This document shows positions 7,843 through 16,212 of a stretch of 64,000 nucleotides of DNA, piece after piece. Position numbers and translations under genes: made by a program. The notes beneath the pieces were generated by a model, which saw only the letters and a program-made list of their open reading frames with translations, was not told the DNA's origin and did no database searches. The stretch covers positions 139,890 through 203,889 of the forward strand of contig NZ_SISF01000034.1 in NCBI RefSeq assembly GCF_004310285.1, in the 5' to 3' direction. Numbering within the stretch: position 1 is the stretch's first letter; every line of letters begins with the position of its first letter. Source of the stretch: Agrobacterium cavarae (GTDB taxonomy: Bacteria; Pseudomonadota; Alphaproteobacteria; Rhizobiales; Rhizobiaceae).

Positions 7843-9678
7843 ATGCCTGTCTATCGCTCCAGAACGACAACCCATGGCCGCAACATGGCGGGTGCGCGTG
7901 GCCTTTGGCGCGCCACCGGCATGAAGGATGGCGATTTCGGCAAGCCGATCATTGCGGTGGTGAACTCCTTCACGCAGTTCGTGCCTGGTCACGTTCACCT
8001 GAAGGATCTTGGTCAGCTCGTCGCACGCGAGATCGAGGCGGCCGGCGGTGTTGCCAAGGAATTCAATACGATCGCCGTGGATGATGGTATCGCCATGGGT
8101 CACGATGGCATGCTCTATTCGCTGCCGTCGCGCGAGATCATCGCAGACTCGGTCGAATATATGGTCAATGCGCATTGCGCAGATGCCATGGTCTGCATCT
8201 CCAATTGCGACAAGATCACGCCCGGCATGCTGAATGCCGCGATGCGTCTCAACATCCCGGCCGTCTTCGTTTCCGGCGGCCCGATGGAAGCCGGTAAGGT
8301 CGTCCTGCACGGCAAGACCGTTGCGCTCGATCTGGTCGATGCCATGGTTGCGGCTGCCGATGACAAGGTTTCCGATGAAGACGTAAAGATCATCGAGCGC
8401 TCCGCCTGTCCGACCTGCGGTTCGTGCTCGGGCATGTTCACGGCCAACTCGATGAACTGTTTGACGGAGGCGCTTGGTCTTTCTCTGCCTGGCAACGGCT
8501 CGACGCTGGCGACCCACTCCGATCGCAAGCGTCTGTTTGTCGAGGCCGGTCACCTGATCGTCGATCTGGCACGTCGCTATTACGAGCAGGATGACGAGAC
8601 CGTGCTGCCGCGCACCATCGCTTCAAAGGCTGCATTCGAGAACGCCATGTCGCTCGATATCGCCATGGGCGGTTCCACCAATACGGTTCTGCATATTCTG
8701 GCAGCGGCGCATGAAGGCGGAATCGAATTTACGATGGAAGACATCGACCGGCTTTCGCGCAAGGTTCCTTGCCTTTCCAAGGTCGCGCCTGCCAAGCAGG
8801 ACGTGCATATGGAAGATGTGCACCGCGCCGGCGGCATCATGCGTATTCTCGGTGAACTCGACCGCGGCGGTCTCATCAATCGCGATTGCCATACTGTTCA
8901 TGAGCCCACGCTGGGTGACGCCATCGACCGCTGGGATATTACCCGCACCAATTCCGAAACGGTGCGCGAGTTCTTCAAGGCGGCGCCTGGTGGCGTGCCG
9001 ACCCAGGTTGCCTTCAGCCAGTCTTCACGCTGGGACGATCTCGATACCGACAGCGAAAACGGCGTTATCCGCTCAGTCGAAAAGCCTTTCTCGAAGGACG
9101 GCGGTCTTGCCGTTCTTTACGGCAACATCGCGCTGGATGGCTGCATCGTAAAGACGGCGGGTGTGGACGAGAGCATCTTGAAGTTCAATGGCAGCGCTGT
9201 TGTCTATGAAAGCCAGGATGCTGCGGTGAAGGGCATTCTCTCCAACGAAGTCAAGGCGGGCGATGTCGTCGTCATCCGTTACGAAGGCCCGAAGGGCGGC
9301 CCCGGCATGCAGGAAATGCTCTATCCGACGAGCTATCTGAAATCCAAGGGTCTGGGCAAAGCCTGCGCCTTGATCACCGATGGTCGTTTCTCCGGCGGCA
9401 CGTCGGGCCTTTCCATCGGCCACGCCTCTCCGGAAGCGGCCCAGGGCGGCGCCATCGGCCTCGTGCGTCAGGGCGATCTCATCGAGATCGACATCCCGAA
9501 CCGCACGATCAACCTCAAGGTTTCGGACGCCGAACTTGCGGCGCGTCGCGCAGAGCAGGACCAGCTTGGCTGGAAGCCGGCGGAGTTCCGCAAGCGCAAC
9601 GTCACCACCGCGCTGAAGGCCTATGCAGCCTTTGCATCCAGTGCAGATAAGGGTGCTGTTCGCATTCTGCCGGAGTGA
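7843..9678 (+). CDS. ilvD: Dihydroxy-acid dehydratase
   Basis: IlvD dehydrates 2,3-dihydroxy-isovalerate and its methylvalerate homologue in valine, leucine and isoleucine synthesis, using an oxygen-sensitive iron-sulfur cluster. From the ATG at 7843 the 611-residue product aligns by eye with E. coli IlvD from its first residues (MPVYRSRTTTHGRNMAGARG). Visible motifs are CISNCDKITPGML, ERSACPTCGSCSGMFTANSM with cluster cysteines, and DGRFSGGTSGLSIGH. The start is supported by a GAGGAA site 8 bases upstream; the longer frame from 7789 is not conserved. The unit is monocistronic with its own terminator. No leader peptide rich in branched-chain codons is seen. Confidence 0.97.
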   Translation: MPVYRSRTTTHGRNMAGARGLWRATGMKDGDFGKPIIAVVNSFTQFVPGHVHLKDLGQLVAREIEAAGGVAKEFNTIAVDDGIAMGHDGMLYSLPSREIIADSVEYMVNAHCADAMVCISNCDKITPGMLNAAMRLNIPAVFVSGGPMEAGKVVLHGKTVALDLVDAMVAAADDKVSDEDVKIIERSACPTCGSCSGMFTANSMNCLTEALGLSLPGNGSTLATHSDRKRLFVEAGHLIVDLARRYYEQDDETVLPRTIASKAAFENAMSLDIAMGGSTNTVLHILAAAHEGGIEFTMEDIDRLSRKVPCLSKVAPAKQDVHMEDVHRAGGIMRILGELDRGGLINRDCHTVHEPTLGDAIDRWDITRTNSETVREFFKAAPGGVPTQVAFSQSSRWDDLDTDSENGVIRSVEKPFSKDGGLAVLYGNIALDGCIVKTAGVDESILKFNGSAVVYESQDAAVKGILSNEVKAGDVVVIRYEGPKGGPGMQEMLYPTSYLKSKGLGKACALITDGRFSGGTSGLSIGHASPEAAQGGAIGLVRQGDLIEIDIPNRTINLKVSDAELAARRAEQDQLGWKPAEFRKRNVTTALKAYAAFASSADKGAVRILPE

Positions 9679-9715
9679 CTTTTCTCCGGGCCTCAGCATG
9701 ATCTTTTTTAAATGG

Positions 9716-9742
9716 AAAACGCCCTGACACGGGCGTTTTTTT
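9716..9742 (+). terminator. Intrinsic terminator after ilvD
   Basis: AAAACGCCC (9716-9724), a six-base loop TGACAC, and GGGCGTTTT (9731-9739) form a 9-bp stem ending in a run of seven T residues. Confidence 0.9.
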
Positions 9743-9833
9743 ATTTTCTCCAACGGATTGGGAGGTTTGGTTATGAGATTGAATCAGGTCCTGATCACCA
9801 TGCTGATTCTGGATAAGGGCTGAGACTTCACCT

Positions 9834-10370
9834 TCATCTTCGGTCGCGGCTTTGAGCTTTTTCCCATGTCAGCCGCTCAAGCTTGTAACGGATAAGGGGC
9901 ACCACCTTGCTACGCTCAGAGCAAAAGGCTCTGGCGACGCCGTTCCTTTCAAACCCCAGCTTTTCCAGCAGATGACGAGATGCTTTGTTGTCCGCAATCG
10001 GGCTGGCATGAAGAGCGTCGATCTCAAGGCACTCGAAAGCATGGTTGATGACAAGACATGCTGCCTCAGAGGCAAAGCCTCTGCCCCAAGCGCTGCGGCC
10101 GAGCCAATAGCCGAATTCACCCGCAAGGCCGATCAGACCAACGAGTTGACCGGTGTCGATGGCCCAAACCGGGCTCTTCTTTTTTCGGGCTCGCAAGATC
10201 AGTTCTCTTGCATCGGCGGTGGTAAAAGGCATTGCGGTTTTAAGCAGATTGCGTGTGACCAGTGGATCGTTTGTCATCCGCGCGAGCCCTGCGGCGTCCG
10301 CAATTTTCAGCGGTCGCAGCAGGAGCCGTCTCGACGTCAGCACGATAGGATAGGTGGCGACCTTGCTCAT
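9834..10370 (-). CDS. GNAT family N-acetyltransferase (RimJ/RimL type)
   Basis: The 178-residue product shows the RimJ/RimL-like GNAT plan. It starts with LTSRRLLLRPLKIADA, then GEFGYWLGRSAWGRGFASEAA, the acetyl-CoA-binding strand and loop, and ends with SRHLLEKLGFERNG. Such enzymes acetylate N-terminal or small-molecule amines; the substrate here is unknown. The start at 10370 (MSKVATYP) is chosen because GAGG lies 6 bases upstream; the frame could open further upstream to 10454, but that part is not family-like. It is divergent from the SDR gene, with 104 bases between starts. Confidence 0.85.
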   Translation of the reverse strand: MSKVATYPIVLTSRRLLLRPLKIADAAGLARMTNDPLVTRNLLKTAMPFTTADARELILRARKKKSPVWAIDTGQLVGLIGLAGEFGYWLGRSAWGRGFASEAACLVINHAFECLEIDALHASPIADNKASRHLLEKLGFERNGVARAFCSERSKVVPLIRYKLERLTWEKAQSRDRR

Positions 10371-10474
10371 GGACCTCATCATGCGTGAGACGTTCGTCGA
10401 CGCAACCCTTGTTTCAGCATCGGAACAACCAGCCAATCGGAAACGTTGCCGCATGAATTGCTAGGGAGAAAATC

Positions 10475-11152
10475 ATGAAGCGGGCAGTTGTGACCGGCGG
10501 CGGTGGCTTGATCGGGGCGGGAATTATCGAGGCTCTGTTGGACGACGGCTGGACCGTTGCGTGCTTCGACATCAAGGACACCAAGACAGCGGCGCGCAAC
10601 ATTCTGTGTGACGTGGGAAATGAGACCTCAGTGCTTGCCGCCTTCGATCAGCTTGGTTGGAAAGGGCTTGAACTGCTCGTCAACAACGCCGGTATTGCAA
10701 GCCCGGTGAATGGGCCGATCCATGAGCTGTCGCTTGCCGATTGGCGCAAGGTCACCGATAGCCATTTGACGGGAGCATTCCTGATGACAAGGTCCGCCGT
10801 GCCGCTGATGGGCGAGGGTGCGAGCATCGTCAATATGGTCTCAACGCGTGCCTTCATGTCCGAGCCGGAAACCGAAGCCTATGCCGCGTCCAAGGGTGGG
10901 CTTGTTGCCTTAACCCATGCGCTGGCTGTCAGTCTCGGGCCAAAGATACGCGTCAATGCGATTGCGCCGGGTTGGGTGACCGATGAAGCCGATCTCCGCA
11001 AAAAGGACCATGCGCAGCACCCGGTAGGGCGCGTTGGCAGGCCGAAGGATATTGCCGATGGTGTGCTCTATTTGGCGGGTGCCGGCTTCATGACTGGTCA
11101 GGTTCTGGTGCTGGATGGTGGGATGACGCGGAAGATGATCTACGAGGAATAG
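10475..11152 (+). CDS. SDR family NAD(P)-dependent oxidoreductase
   Basis: A 225-residue short-chain dehydrogenase. The N-terminal nucleotide motif is TGGGGLIG, a variant of TGxxxGIG, followed by an acidic residue after the second strand (CFDIKD) that favours NAD over NADP. NNAG is at about residue 70, and the catalytic Ser and YxxxK are in MVSTRAFMSEPETEAYAASKGG. The C-terminal VLDGGMTRKMIYEE is typical. The substrate cannot be told. The protein is slightly short for the family (about 250) because the region around residues 35-50 is compressed. It stands divergent from the GNAT gene. Confidence 0.88.
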   Translation: MKRAVVTGGGGLIGAGIIEALLDDGWTVACFDIKDTKTAARNILCDVGNETSVLAAFDQLGWKGLELLVNNAGIASPVNGPIHELSLADWRKVTDSHLTGAFLMTRSAVPLMGEGASIVNMVSTRAFMSEPETEAYAASKGGLVALTHALAVSLGPKIRVNAIAPGWVTDEADLRKKDHAQHPVGRVGRPKDIADGVLYLAGAGFMTGQVLVLDGGMTRKMIYEE

Positions 11153-11313
11153 CATTCGTGTTTCTTCAAAAAATGAATCAGGGCGTTGAGGTTTTGATTC
11201 AGGAAAAAGCTGAAACGCATTGTTTCGAGACTCCTTTTCGCGATCGACGCTTTGCGAGTCACAAGGTGGTGATGCTGCTTCCTTTGATCGTGGCAGCGCT
11301 TACCTAGGTAAAC

Positions 11314-12315
11314 ATGAAACGTCGCACAGCACTCGCACTCCTCGCCTCCCTGCCTTTTGCCACAGCGGTTCGCGCGCAATCGTCAGGCACAGGCGCCAAA
11401 TTCGATCCCATCCTGGAAGGGGCGGGTTCTCTTCAGACGCTGAAGGCAGTGATCGTCAGCGTCGATAGCGAGGAGGTTGCCTCGCGCGCCTATAATGGTT
11501 CATCGCTCAACGGATCGACCAATATCAAGTCCGCGTCCAAGTCGATCGTCTCTGCCCTTGTTGGCATGGCAATCGATCGCAAGATTCTGGAGGGTGCCGA
11601 TCAGCCTATTGCCTCGGTGCTGAGAGCCGACTTTCCCGCGAACTCCGATCCGCGACTGGAACGCGTTACGATCGGCAATCTGCTTTCGATGCAGTCTGGT
11701 CTCGCACGCATGTCCGGTCCGAATTACGGGCGCTGGGTCGCGAGCCGCAACTGGGTGCGCACGGCTCTCGGCTCGGGCTTCGATGGCGAGCCGGGCGGTG
11801 GCATGCTCTATTCGACGGCCTCAACGCATCTCCTCTCGGCCATTTTGACGAAAGCCTCCGGTCGCCCGACGCTGGCGCTTGCCCGAGACTGGTTCAAGCC
11901 GCTCGATAGGTTTGCCATCGGCAGCTGGGAACGTGATCCGCAGGGCATTTATCTGGGCGGTAATCAGATGGCGATGACGGCGCGTTCGCTCTTGGCTTTC
12001 GGAGAATTGTATCGGCGTGGTGGCGTTACCGCCGATGGTGAGCGCATCCTCTCGCAGTCATGGATCGACCAGTCCTGGACGCAGCGAACGAACTCGGTGT
12101 TCAATGGCGACGGTTATGGCTATTGCTGGTTCATCAAGGAAATGGCGGGAGAGAAGGTATTCTACGCCTGGGGCTATGGCGGGCAGATGCTCTATATCGT
12201 GCCGTCGAAAAAGCTCTCTGTGGCCATGACATCCCGGGAAGATGCGCCCTCGGCGCGCACCGGTTACCGGGATGCGTTGCATGGTTTAATGACGAATATC
12301 ATCGCGGCGAGTTAG
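11314..12315 (+). CDS. Secreted serine hydrolase, class C beta-lactamase / 6-aminohexanoate hydrolase-like
   Basis: The 333-residue protein has a signal peptide (MKRRTALALLASLPFATAVRAQ; the Arg-Arg is compatible with Sec or Tat). The hydrolase domain carries SxxK as SASK at about residues 71-74, a Tyr motif YSTAS near 169, and a WGYGGQ strand in place of the KTG/HxG box near 288. This is the layout of the beta-lactamase-like esterases, including NylB-type hydrolases, rather than of a true resistance enzyme. The substrate is unknown. Its 3' end overlaps the convergent DUF1311 gene by four bases. Confidence 0.85.
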   Translation: MKRRTALALLASLPFATAVRAQSSGTGAKFDPILEGAGSLQTLKAVIVSVDSEEVASRAYNGSSLNGSTNIKSASKSIVSALVGMAIDRKILEGADQPIASVLRADFPANSDPRLERVTIGNLLSMQSGLARMSGPNYGRWVASRNWVRTALGSGFDGEPGGGMLYSTASTHLLSAILTKASGRPTLALARDWFKPLDRFAIGSWERDPQGIYLGGNQMAMTARSLLAFGELYRRGGVTADGERILSQSWIDQSWTQRTNSVFNGDGYGYCWFIKEMAGEKVFYAWGYGGQMLYIVPSKKLSVAMTSREDAPSARTGYRDALHGLMTNIIAAS

Positions 12316-12665
12316 AGTGGGCGGTTGATGCTCTGGAATGCTTCGCCAAGCTTCACCATGCGCTCGTCATAAGCCTTGGTCAGGCAGGCGACATCCGCTT
12401 CACAGGTCTGGCGACGCTTCAGCCATTCGCTCTGTTCGGTTTTCAGTGCATCACGAGACCCCATGGCCATGAGCTGAGTGAGAATGTCGAAGGTGGTGGC
12501 CATTTTCACGTCCTGATCATTCAGGGCGCGGTTCTCGCAGATGGTCTTCTCATCTGCCGCGAGATCAGTCTTGCTGCAATCGAAGCTCGCGGCTCCGACG
12601 GGCGATCCATGCGAATAGGAGGCGCAAACAATAAACAGGGCCAGAGCGTGTTTTCGAAACTGCAT
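12312..12665 (-). CDS. LprI/DUF1311 family secreted protein
   Basis: The 117-residue precursor has a Sec signal peptide (about residues 1-26, ending PVGAA) followed by the DUF1311 pattern: FDCSKTDLAADEKTICENRALNDQDVKM and EWLKRRQTCEADVACLTKAYDERM. Cysteines are paired as C-x(12)-C and C-x(5)-C. A lysozyme-inhibitor role is known for one mycobacterial member (LprI), but most members have no assigned function, so that role here is only possible. It is a single gene on the minus strand, tail to tail with the serine hydrolase. Confidence 0.83.
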   Translation of the reverse strand: MQFRKHALALFIVCASYSHGSPVGAASFDCSKTDLAADEKTICENRALNDQDVKMATTFDILTQLMAMGSRDALKTEQSEWLKRRQTCEADVACLTKAYDERMVKLGEAFQSINRPL

Positions 12666-12837
12666 TTTTCTGTCTCATCTTTCATCAGATCTTGGCGGTT
12701 CAATTCTCAGACCTCGAAACCAGTTCCAAAGAAAGTAAAGCGCTCGCTTGTAAAGCCGTGCGTCATGATATTGCCGCCCTTTGATTTATAGGCTGAGACG
12801 CTATAACTGCATCCTATTGATGAAGATGAGGAATCAC

Positions 12838-14244
12838 ATGCAGCGCGTGTTGAAATTCATGGCCCACGGCTTTCTTGCGGCGTTGCTTCTTGCGCCCTTG
12901 GGTGCGCAGGCGCAGGACGCTAAAGCGGTGCCGGCCAGCCGCATGGACATGCAGCTGTCCTTTGCCCCGCTGGTCAAGCGCACATCCGGTGCCGTGGTGA
13001 ACGTTTATGCCGAGCGCATCGTCCAGCGCCGCACCTCGCCCTTTGCCGGCGACCCGTTCTTTGAACAGTTTTTTGGCCAGCAATTGCCGAACCGCACGGA
13101 AAAGCAATCTTCGCTGGGCTCCGGCGTGATCGTTTCGGCCAGCGGGCTGGTGGTGACGAACAACCACGTCATCGAAGGCGCCGACGATATCAAGGTCGCG
13201 CTGGCCGATGGTCGTGAATTTCCCTCCAAGGTTCTCCTGAAGGATGACCGTGTCGATCTCGCGGTGCTGCAGATCGATGCAAAGGAACAGTTCCCCGTGC
13301 TGCCGCTTGGCAATTCGGACGCCACGGAAGTCGGTGACCTGGTGCTTGCCATCGGTAACCCGTTCGGTGTGGGGCAAACTGTCACCAGCGGTATCGTCTC
13401 AGCCTTGGCGCGCAATCAGGTGACGCAAGGCGATTTCGGCTTCTTCATCCAGACGGATGCTTCGATCAATCCCGGCAACTCCGGTGGCGCACTGATGAAC
13501 ATGAACGGCGAGCTGATCGGCATCAATACGGCGATCTTTTCGCGCGGCGGTGGCTCCAATGGTATCGGCTTTGCCATCCCTGCGAACCTGGTCAAGGTGT
13601 TCCTGGCCGCGGCTGAAAAGGGCGACAAGAGCTTCCAGCGGCCCTATGTTGGTGCAACATTCGATCCGGTTACCTCCGAAGTCGCGGAAGCTCTTGGGCT
13701 GAAGCGCGCGCGAGGCGCACTTGTCGTCAGCGTTGTGAAGGGTGGCCCTGCGGAGAAGGCGGGCATCGAGCCAGGCCAGGTGGTCACTGCCGTAAACGGC
13801 ATTGAGGTGGAGCATCCGGATGCGCTGGGTTATCGCCTGACGACGGCGGGTATCGGCAAATCCGCCAAGATCGCGCTGATCGACAAGGGCAAGGAAAAGA
13901 CCGTCACCATTGCGCTCGATACTGCGCCGGAAACGGCACCGCGTGACGAGCGCCTGCTGGAGGGTCGCAATCCATTTGCCGGTGCCACCGTCGCCAATCT
14001 TTCGCCGAAGCTTGCCGATGAGTTGCGTATGGTCGGAACACCCTCCGGTGTCGTGATCGTCGATGTCGCGCGCGGTTCGCCCGCTTCGCGTGTCGGCTTC
14101 CAGCCAAAGGATATCATCGTGTCGTTGAACGGCGCCGATATCACCTCCAGTGCCCAGATGGAGGAAGCGCTGCATGACGATCCGGGCTTCTGGCGTCTTG
14201 AGATCATTCGCGATGGTCAGCGCCTGCGGCAGTTTCTGCGATGA
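12838..14244 (+). CDS. degP: Do family periplasmic serine endoprotease
   Basis: HtrA/Deg proteases degrade or refold damaged envelope proteins. From the ATG at 12838 (GAGG six bases upstream) the product has 468 residues: a signal peptide ending GAQAQ, a trypsin-like domain with His in TNNHVIEG, Asp in DDRVDLAVL and Ser in INPGNSGGAL, then two PDZ domains at about 265-350 and 375-460. Three other in-frame starts lie slightly upstream (12781, 12820, 12826). The name degP is used for the family; DegQ-like or Rhizobium DegP paralogues cannot be separated by eye. The gene overlaps rarA by four bases (ATGA), so the two are translationally coupled. Confidence 0.93.
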   Translation: MQRVLKFMAHGFLAALLLAPLGAQAQDAKAVPASRMDMQLSFAPLVKRTSGAVVNVYAERIVQRRTSPFAGDPFFEQFFGQQLPNRTEKQSSLGSGVIVSASGLVVTNNHVIEGADDIKVALADGREFPSKVLLKDDRVDLAVLQIDAKEQFPVLPLGNSDATEVGDLVLAIGNPFGVGQTVTSGIVSALARNQVTQGDFGFFIQTDASINPGNSGGALMNMNGELIGINTAIFSRGGGSNGIGFAIPANLVKVFLAAAEKGDKSFQRPYVGATFDPVTSEVAEALGLKRARGALVVSVVKGGPAEKAGIEPGQVVTAVNGIEVEHPDALGYRLTTAGIGKSAKIALIDKGKEKTVTIALDTAPETAPRDERLLEGRNPFAGATVANLSPKLADELRMVGTPSGVVIVDVARGSPASRVGFQPKDIIVSLNGADITSSAQMEEALHDDPGFWRLEIIRDGQRLRQFLR

Positions 14245-15557
14245 GCGGAGACCTCTTCGCACCTCAGATTCCAGCGGAGGTCGCCAATCGGCGGCCTTTG
14301 GCAGACAGGCTGCGGCCGACCACGATCGCACAGGTCACAGGTCAGCCGCATCTGACGGGCGAGGAAGGTGTTCTGCGCCGCATGATCGAAAGCGGCTCGC
14401 TGGGCTCGATGATCTTCTGGGGGCCGCCGGGCACGGGCAAGACAACCGTTGCGCGGCTACTTTCGGGTGAAGCCGGTCTCGCCTTTGAGCAGATTTCCGC
14501 AATCTTCTCCGGCGTGGCCGACCTGAAGAAGGTGTTCGAGGCTGCGAGGACGCGGCGGATGAACGGGCGGCAAACGCTGCTCTTCGTCGACGAAATCCAT
14601 CGCTTCAACCGGGCTCAGCAGGACAGCTTTTTGCCGGTGATGGAAGATGGGACCATCATCCTTGTCGGTGCAACGACCGAGAACCCGTCCTTCGAACTGA
14701 ATGCCGCTTTGCTGTCGCGTGCCCGCGTTCTGACCTTCAAGCCGCATGACGAAGAGAGCCTGATGGAGCTCCTGAAGCGTGCCGAGGAGGCGGAAGCCAA
14801 ACCGCTGCCGCTTGATGAAGACGCGCGGCTCTCACTGCTTCGCATGGCCGATGGTGACGGGCGCGCCGTGCTGACGCTCGCCGAGGAAGTCTGGCGTGCG
14901 GCGCGAGAAGGCGAGGTGTTCAATACGGAGGGGCTGACCCGCATCGTTCAGCGTCGGGCGCCGGTCTATGACAAGGGTCAGGACGGGCACTATAATCTGA
15001 TCTCTGCACTTCATAAGTCGGTGCGCGGCTCCGATCCCGATGCAGCGCTTTATTACCTGGCGCGAATGCTCGATGCGGGCGAAGATCCGCTTTATCTCGG
15101 CAGACGTCTGGTGCGTATGGCAGTGGAGGATATCGGGCTTGCCGATCCGCAGGCGCTGGTCATCTGCAATGCGGCGAAAGATGCCTATGATTATCTCGGC
15201 TCGCCGGAGGGGGAGCTGGCGTTGGCGCAGGCCTGCGTCTATCTGGCGACGGCGCCGAAATCCAATGCGGTCTACACCGCCTACAAGAGCGCGATGCGGG
15301 CGGCCAAGGAGAACGGATCGCTCCTGCCTCCCAAGCATATTCTCAATGCGCCGACCAAGCTGATGAAGGGCGAGGGCTATGGTGATGGCTATCGCTATGA
15401 TCACGACGAACCAGATGCCTTCTCAGGCCAGGATTACTTCCCGGAAAAGATGGGGCGCACTACCTTCTACGATCCGCCCGACCGGGGTTTTGAACGCGAC
15501 ATTCGCAAGCGCCTGGATTGGTGGTCGAAGCTGAGACGGGAACGCAACCCTCGTTGA
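14241..15557 (+). CDS. rarA: Replication-associated recombination protein A (AAA+ ATPase)
   Basis: RarA (MgsA) is a clamp-loader-like AAA+ ATPase that acts at stalled replication forks. The 438-residue product has the family opening RPLADRLRPTTIAQVTGQ, Walker A GPPGTGKTT at about 59-67, Walker B LLFVDEIHRFN near 117, sensor segment ATTENPSFELN, and the C-terminal tetramer domain with LYLGRRLVRMAVEDIGLADP. The ATG overlaps the degP stop. This pairing of a periplasmic protease with a fork-repair ATPase occurs in many alphaproteobacteria; it suggests shared transcription rather than a shared pathway. Confidence 0.95.
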   Translation: MSGDLFAPQIPAEVANRRPLADRLRPTTIAQVTGQPHLTGEEGVLRRMIESGSLGSMIFWGPPGTGKTTVARLLSGEAGLAFEQISAIFSGVADLKKVFEAARTRRMNGRQTLLFVDEIHRFNRAQQDSFLPVMEDGTIILVGATTENPSFELNAALLSRARVLTFKPHDEESLMELLKRAEEAEAKPLPLDEDARLSLLRMADGDGRAVLTLAEEVWRAAREGEVFNTEGLTRIVQRRAPVYDKGQDGHYNLISALHKSVRGSDPDAALYYLARMLDAGEDPLYLGRRLVRMAVEDIGLADPQALVICNAAKDAYDYLGSPEGELALAQACVYLATAPKSNAVYTAYKSAMRAAKENGSLLPPKHILNAPTKLMKGEGYGDGYRYDHDEPDAFSGQDYFPEKMGRTTFYDPPDRGFERDIRKRLDWWSKLRRERNPR

Positions 15558-15594
15558 AGCGCAAAACCAGCTTTAGGGCTGGCTGTCTGCGCTT
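15557..15594. terminator. Hairpin between rarA and the DUF1883 gene
   Basis: Two nested stems, AAGCGCA with TGCGCTT and CCAGC with GCTGG, lie between convergent genes. No long T tract follows, so it may act as a weak bidirectional terminator. Confidence 0.45.
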
Positions 15595-15626
15595 CGCTTC
15601 GCTTCTCATTCCTGTTGGACGGTTGA

Positions 15627-15938
15627 TCAGGCGCTCTTGCGCTGGGCGGCTGCTGGATTTGCCGGCAGCATCTTCACAGAGGATTCCGCCAAGCCATTGT
15701 GGCCTTCACCATCGACGATGACATGCCAATGGCCGGTTTCGGGAATCGCCAGACGCAGCGGTGATTTTCGAGCAACGCCGCCGACATATTTGAAATCCAG
15801 AAGCTCTGTGAATCTTTGGAAATTTCTGGCCGTCATCAATCGTACGTTGGCGACCGCGTTGAGAGATACTTCAATAATGGTACCAGTACGGATCTCCTTG
15901 AGATCGTAGTGGGTGTAGCGAAAATTAGGTTTTGGCAT
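15627..15938 (-). CDS. DUF1883 family protein
   Basis: A 103-residue soluble protein recognised as DUF1883, of unknown function. The N-terminal part NFRYTHYDLKEIRTGTIIEVSL and the middle LMTARNFQRF are typical, and the end is PETGHWHVIVDGEGHNGLAESSVKML, a beta-rich core. There is no signal peptide or membrane segment. It is a single gene, convergent with rarA and divergent from the chemoreceptor. An adjacent 15939-16212 AT-rich region probably serves both promoters. Confidence 0.85.
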   Translation of the reverse strand: MPKPNFRYTHYDLKEIRTGTIIEVSLNAVANVRLMTARNFQRFTELLDFKYVGGVARKSPLRLAIPETGHWHVIVDGEGHNGLAESSVKMLPANPAAAQRKSA

Positions 15939-16212
15939 ATCGATCTCGTCGTCTTATTCGGCGCAGAGATCATGATTCTGATTTCTTAATTCGAAATTAC
16001 TTGATGTGTAGTCTGTGCGAACTTTTTTTAGGCTTTAAGGAGACAAACTCCCAACGATACTGCGAGCTAAAAACAATACGCCGTTATCTCAAATGTGTTG
16101 TCTGAGCCGTTACCTTCCAAATTATATTTCCACCTACCACTGCGTGCACTTTATGTTTTTGTCAATTTTTTAAGATTACCAATAATTGATCACATTCGGG
16201 GGAATTTGACGT
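15939..16212. promoter_or_regulatory. AT-rich divergent control region
   Basis: The 274 bases between the DUF1883 gene and the chemoreceptor gene are visibly richer in A and T than the surroundings (for example TTCTTAATTCGAAATTACTT near 15984, and TTTTTGTCAATTTTTTAAG near 16155). No open frame there looks real. In rhizobia such tracts are often targets of Ros/MucR-type silencers; that is inference. Confidence 0.4.
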
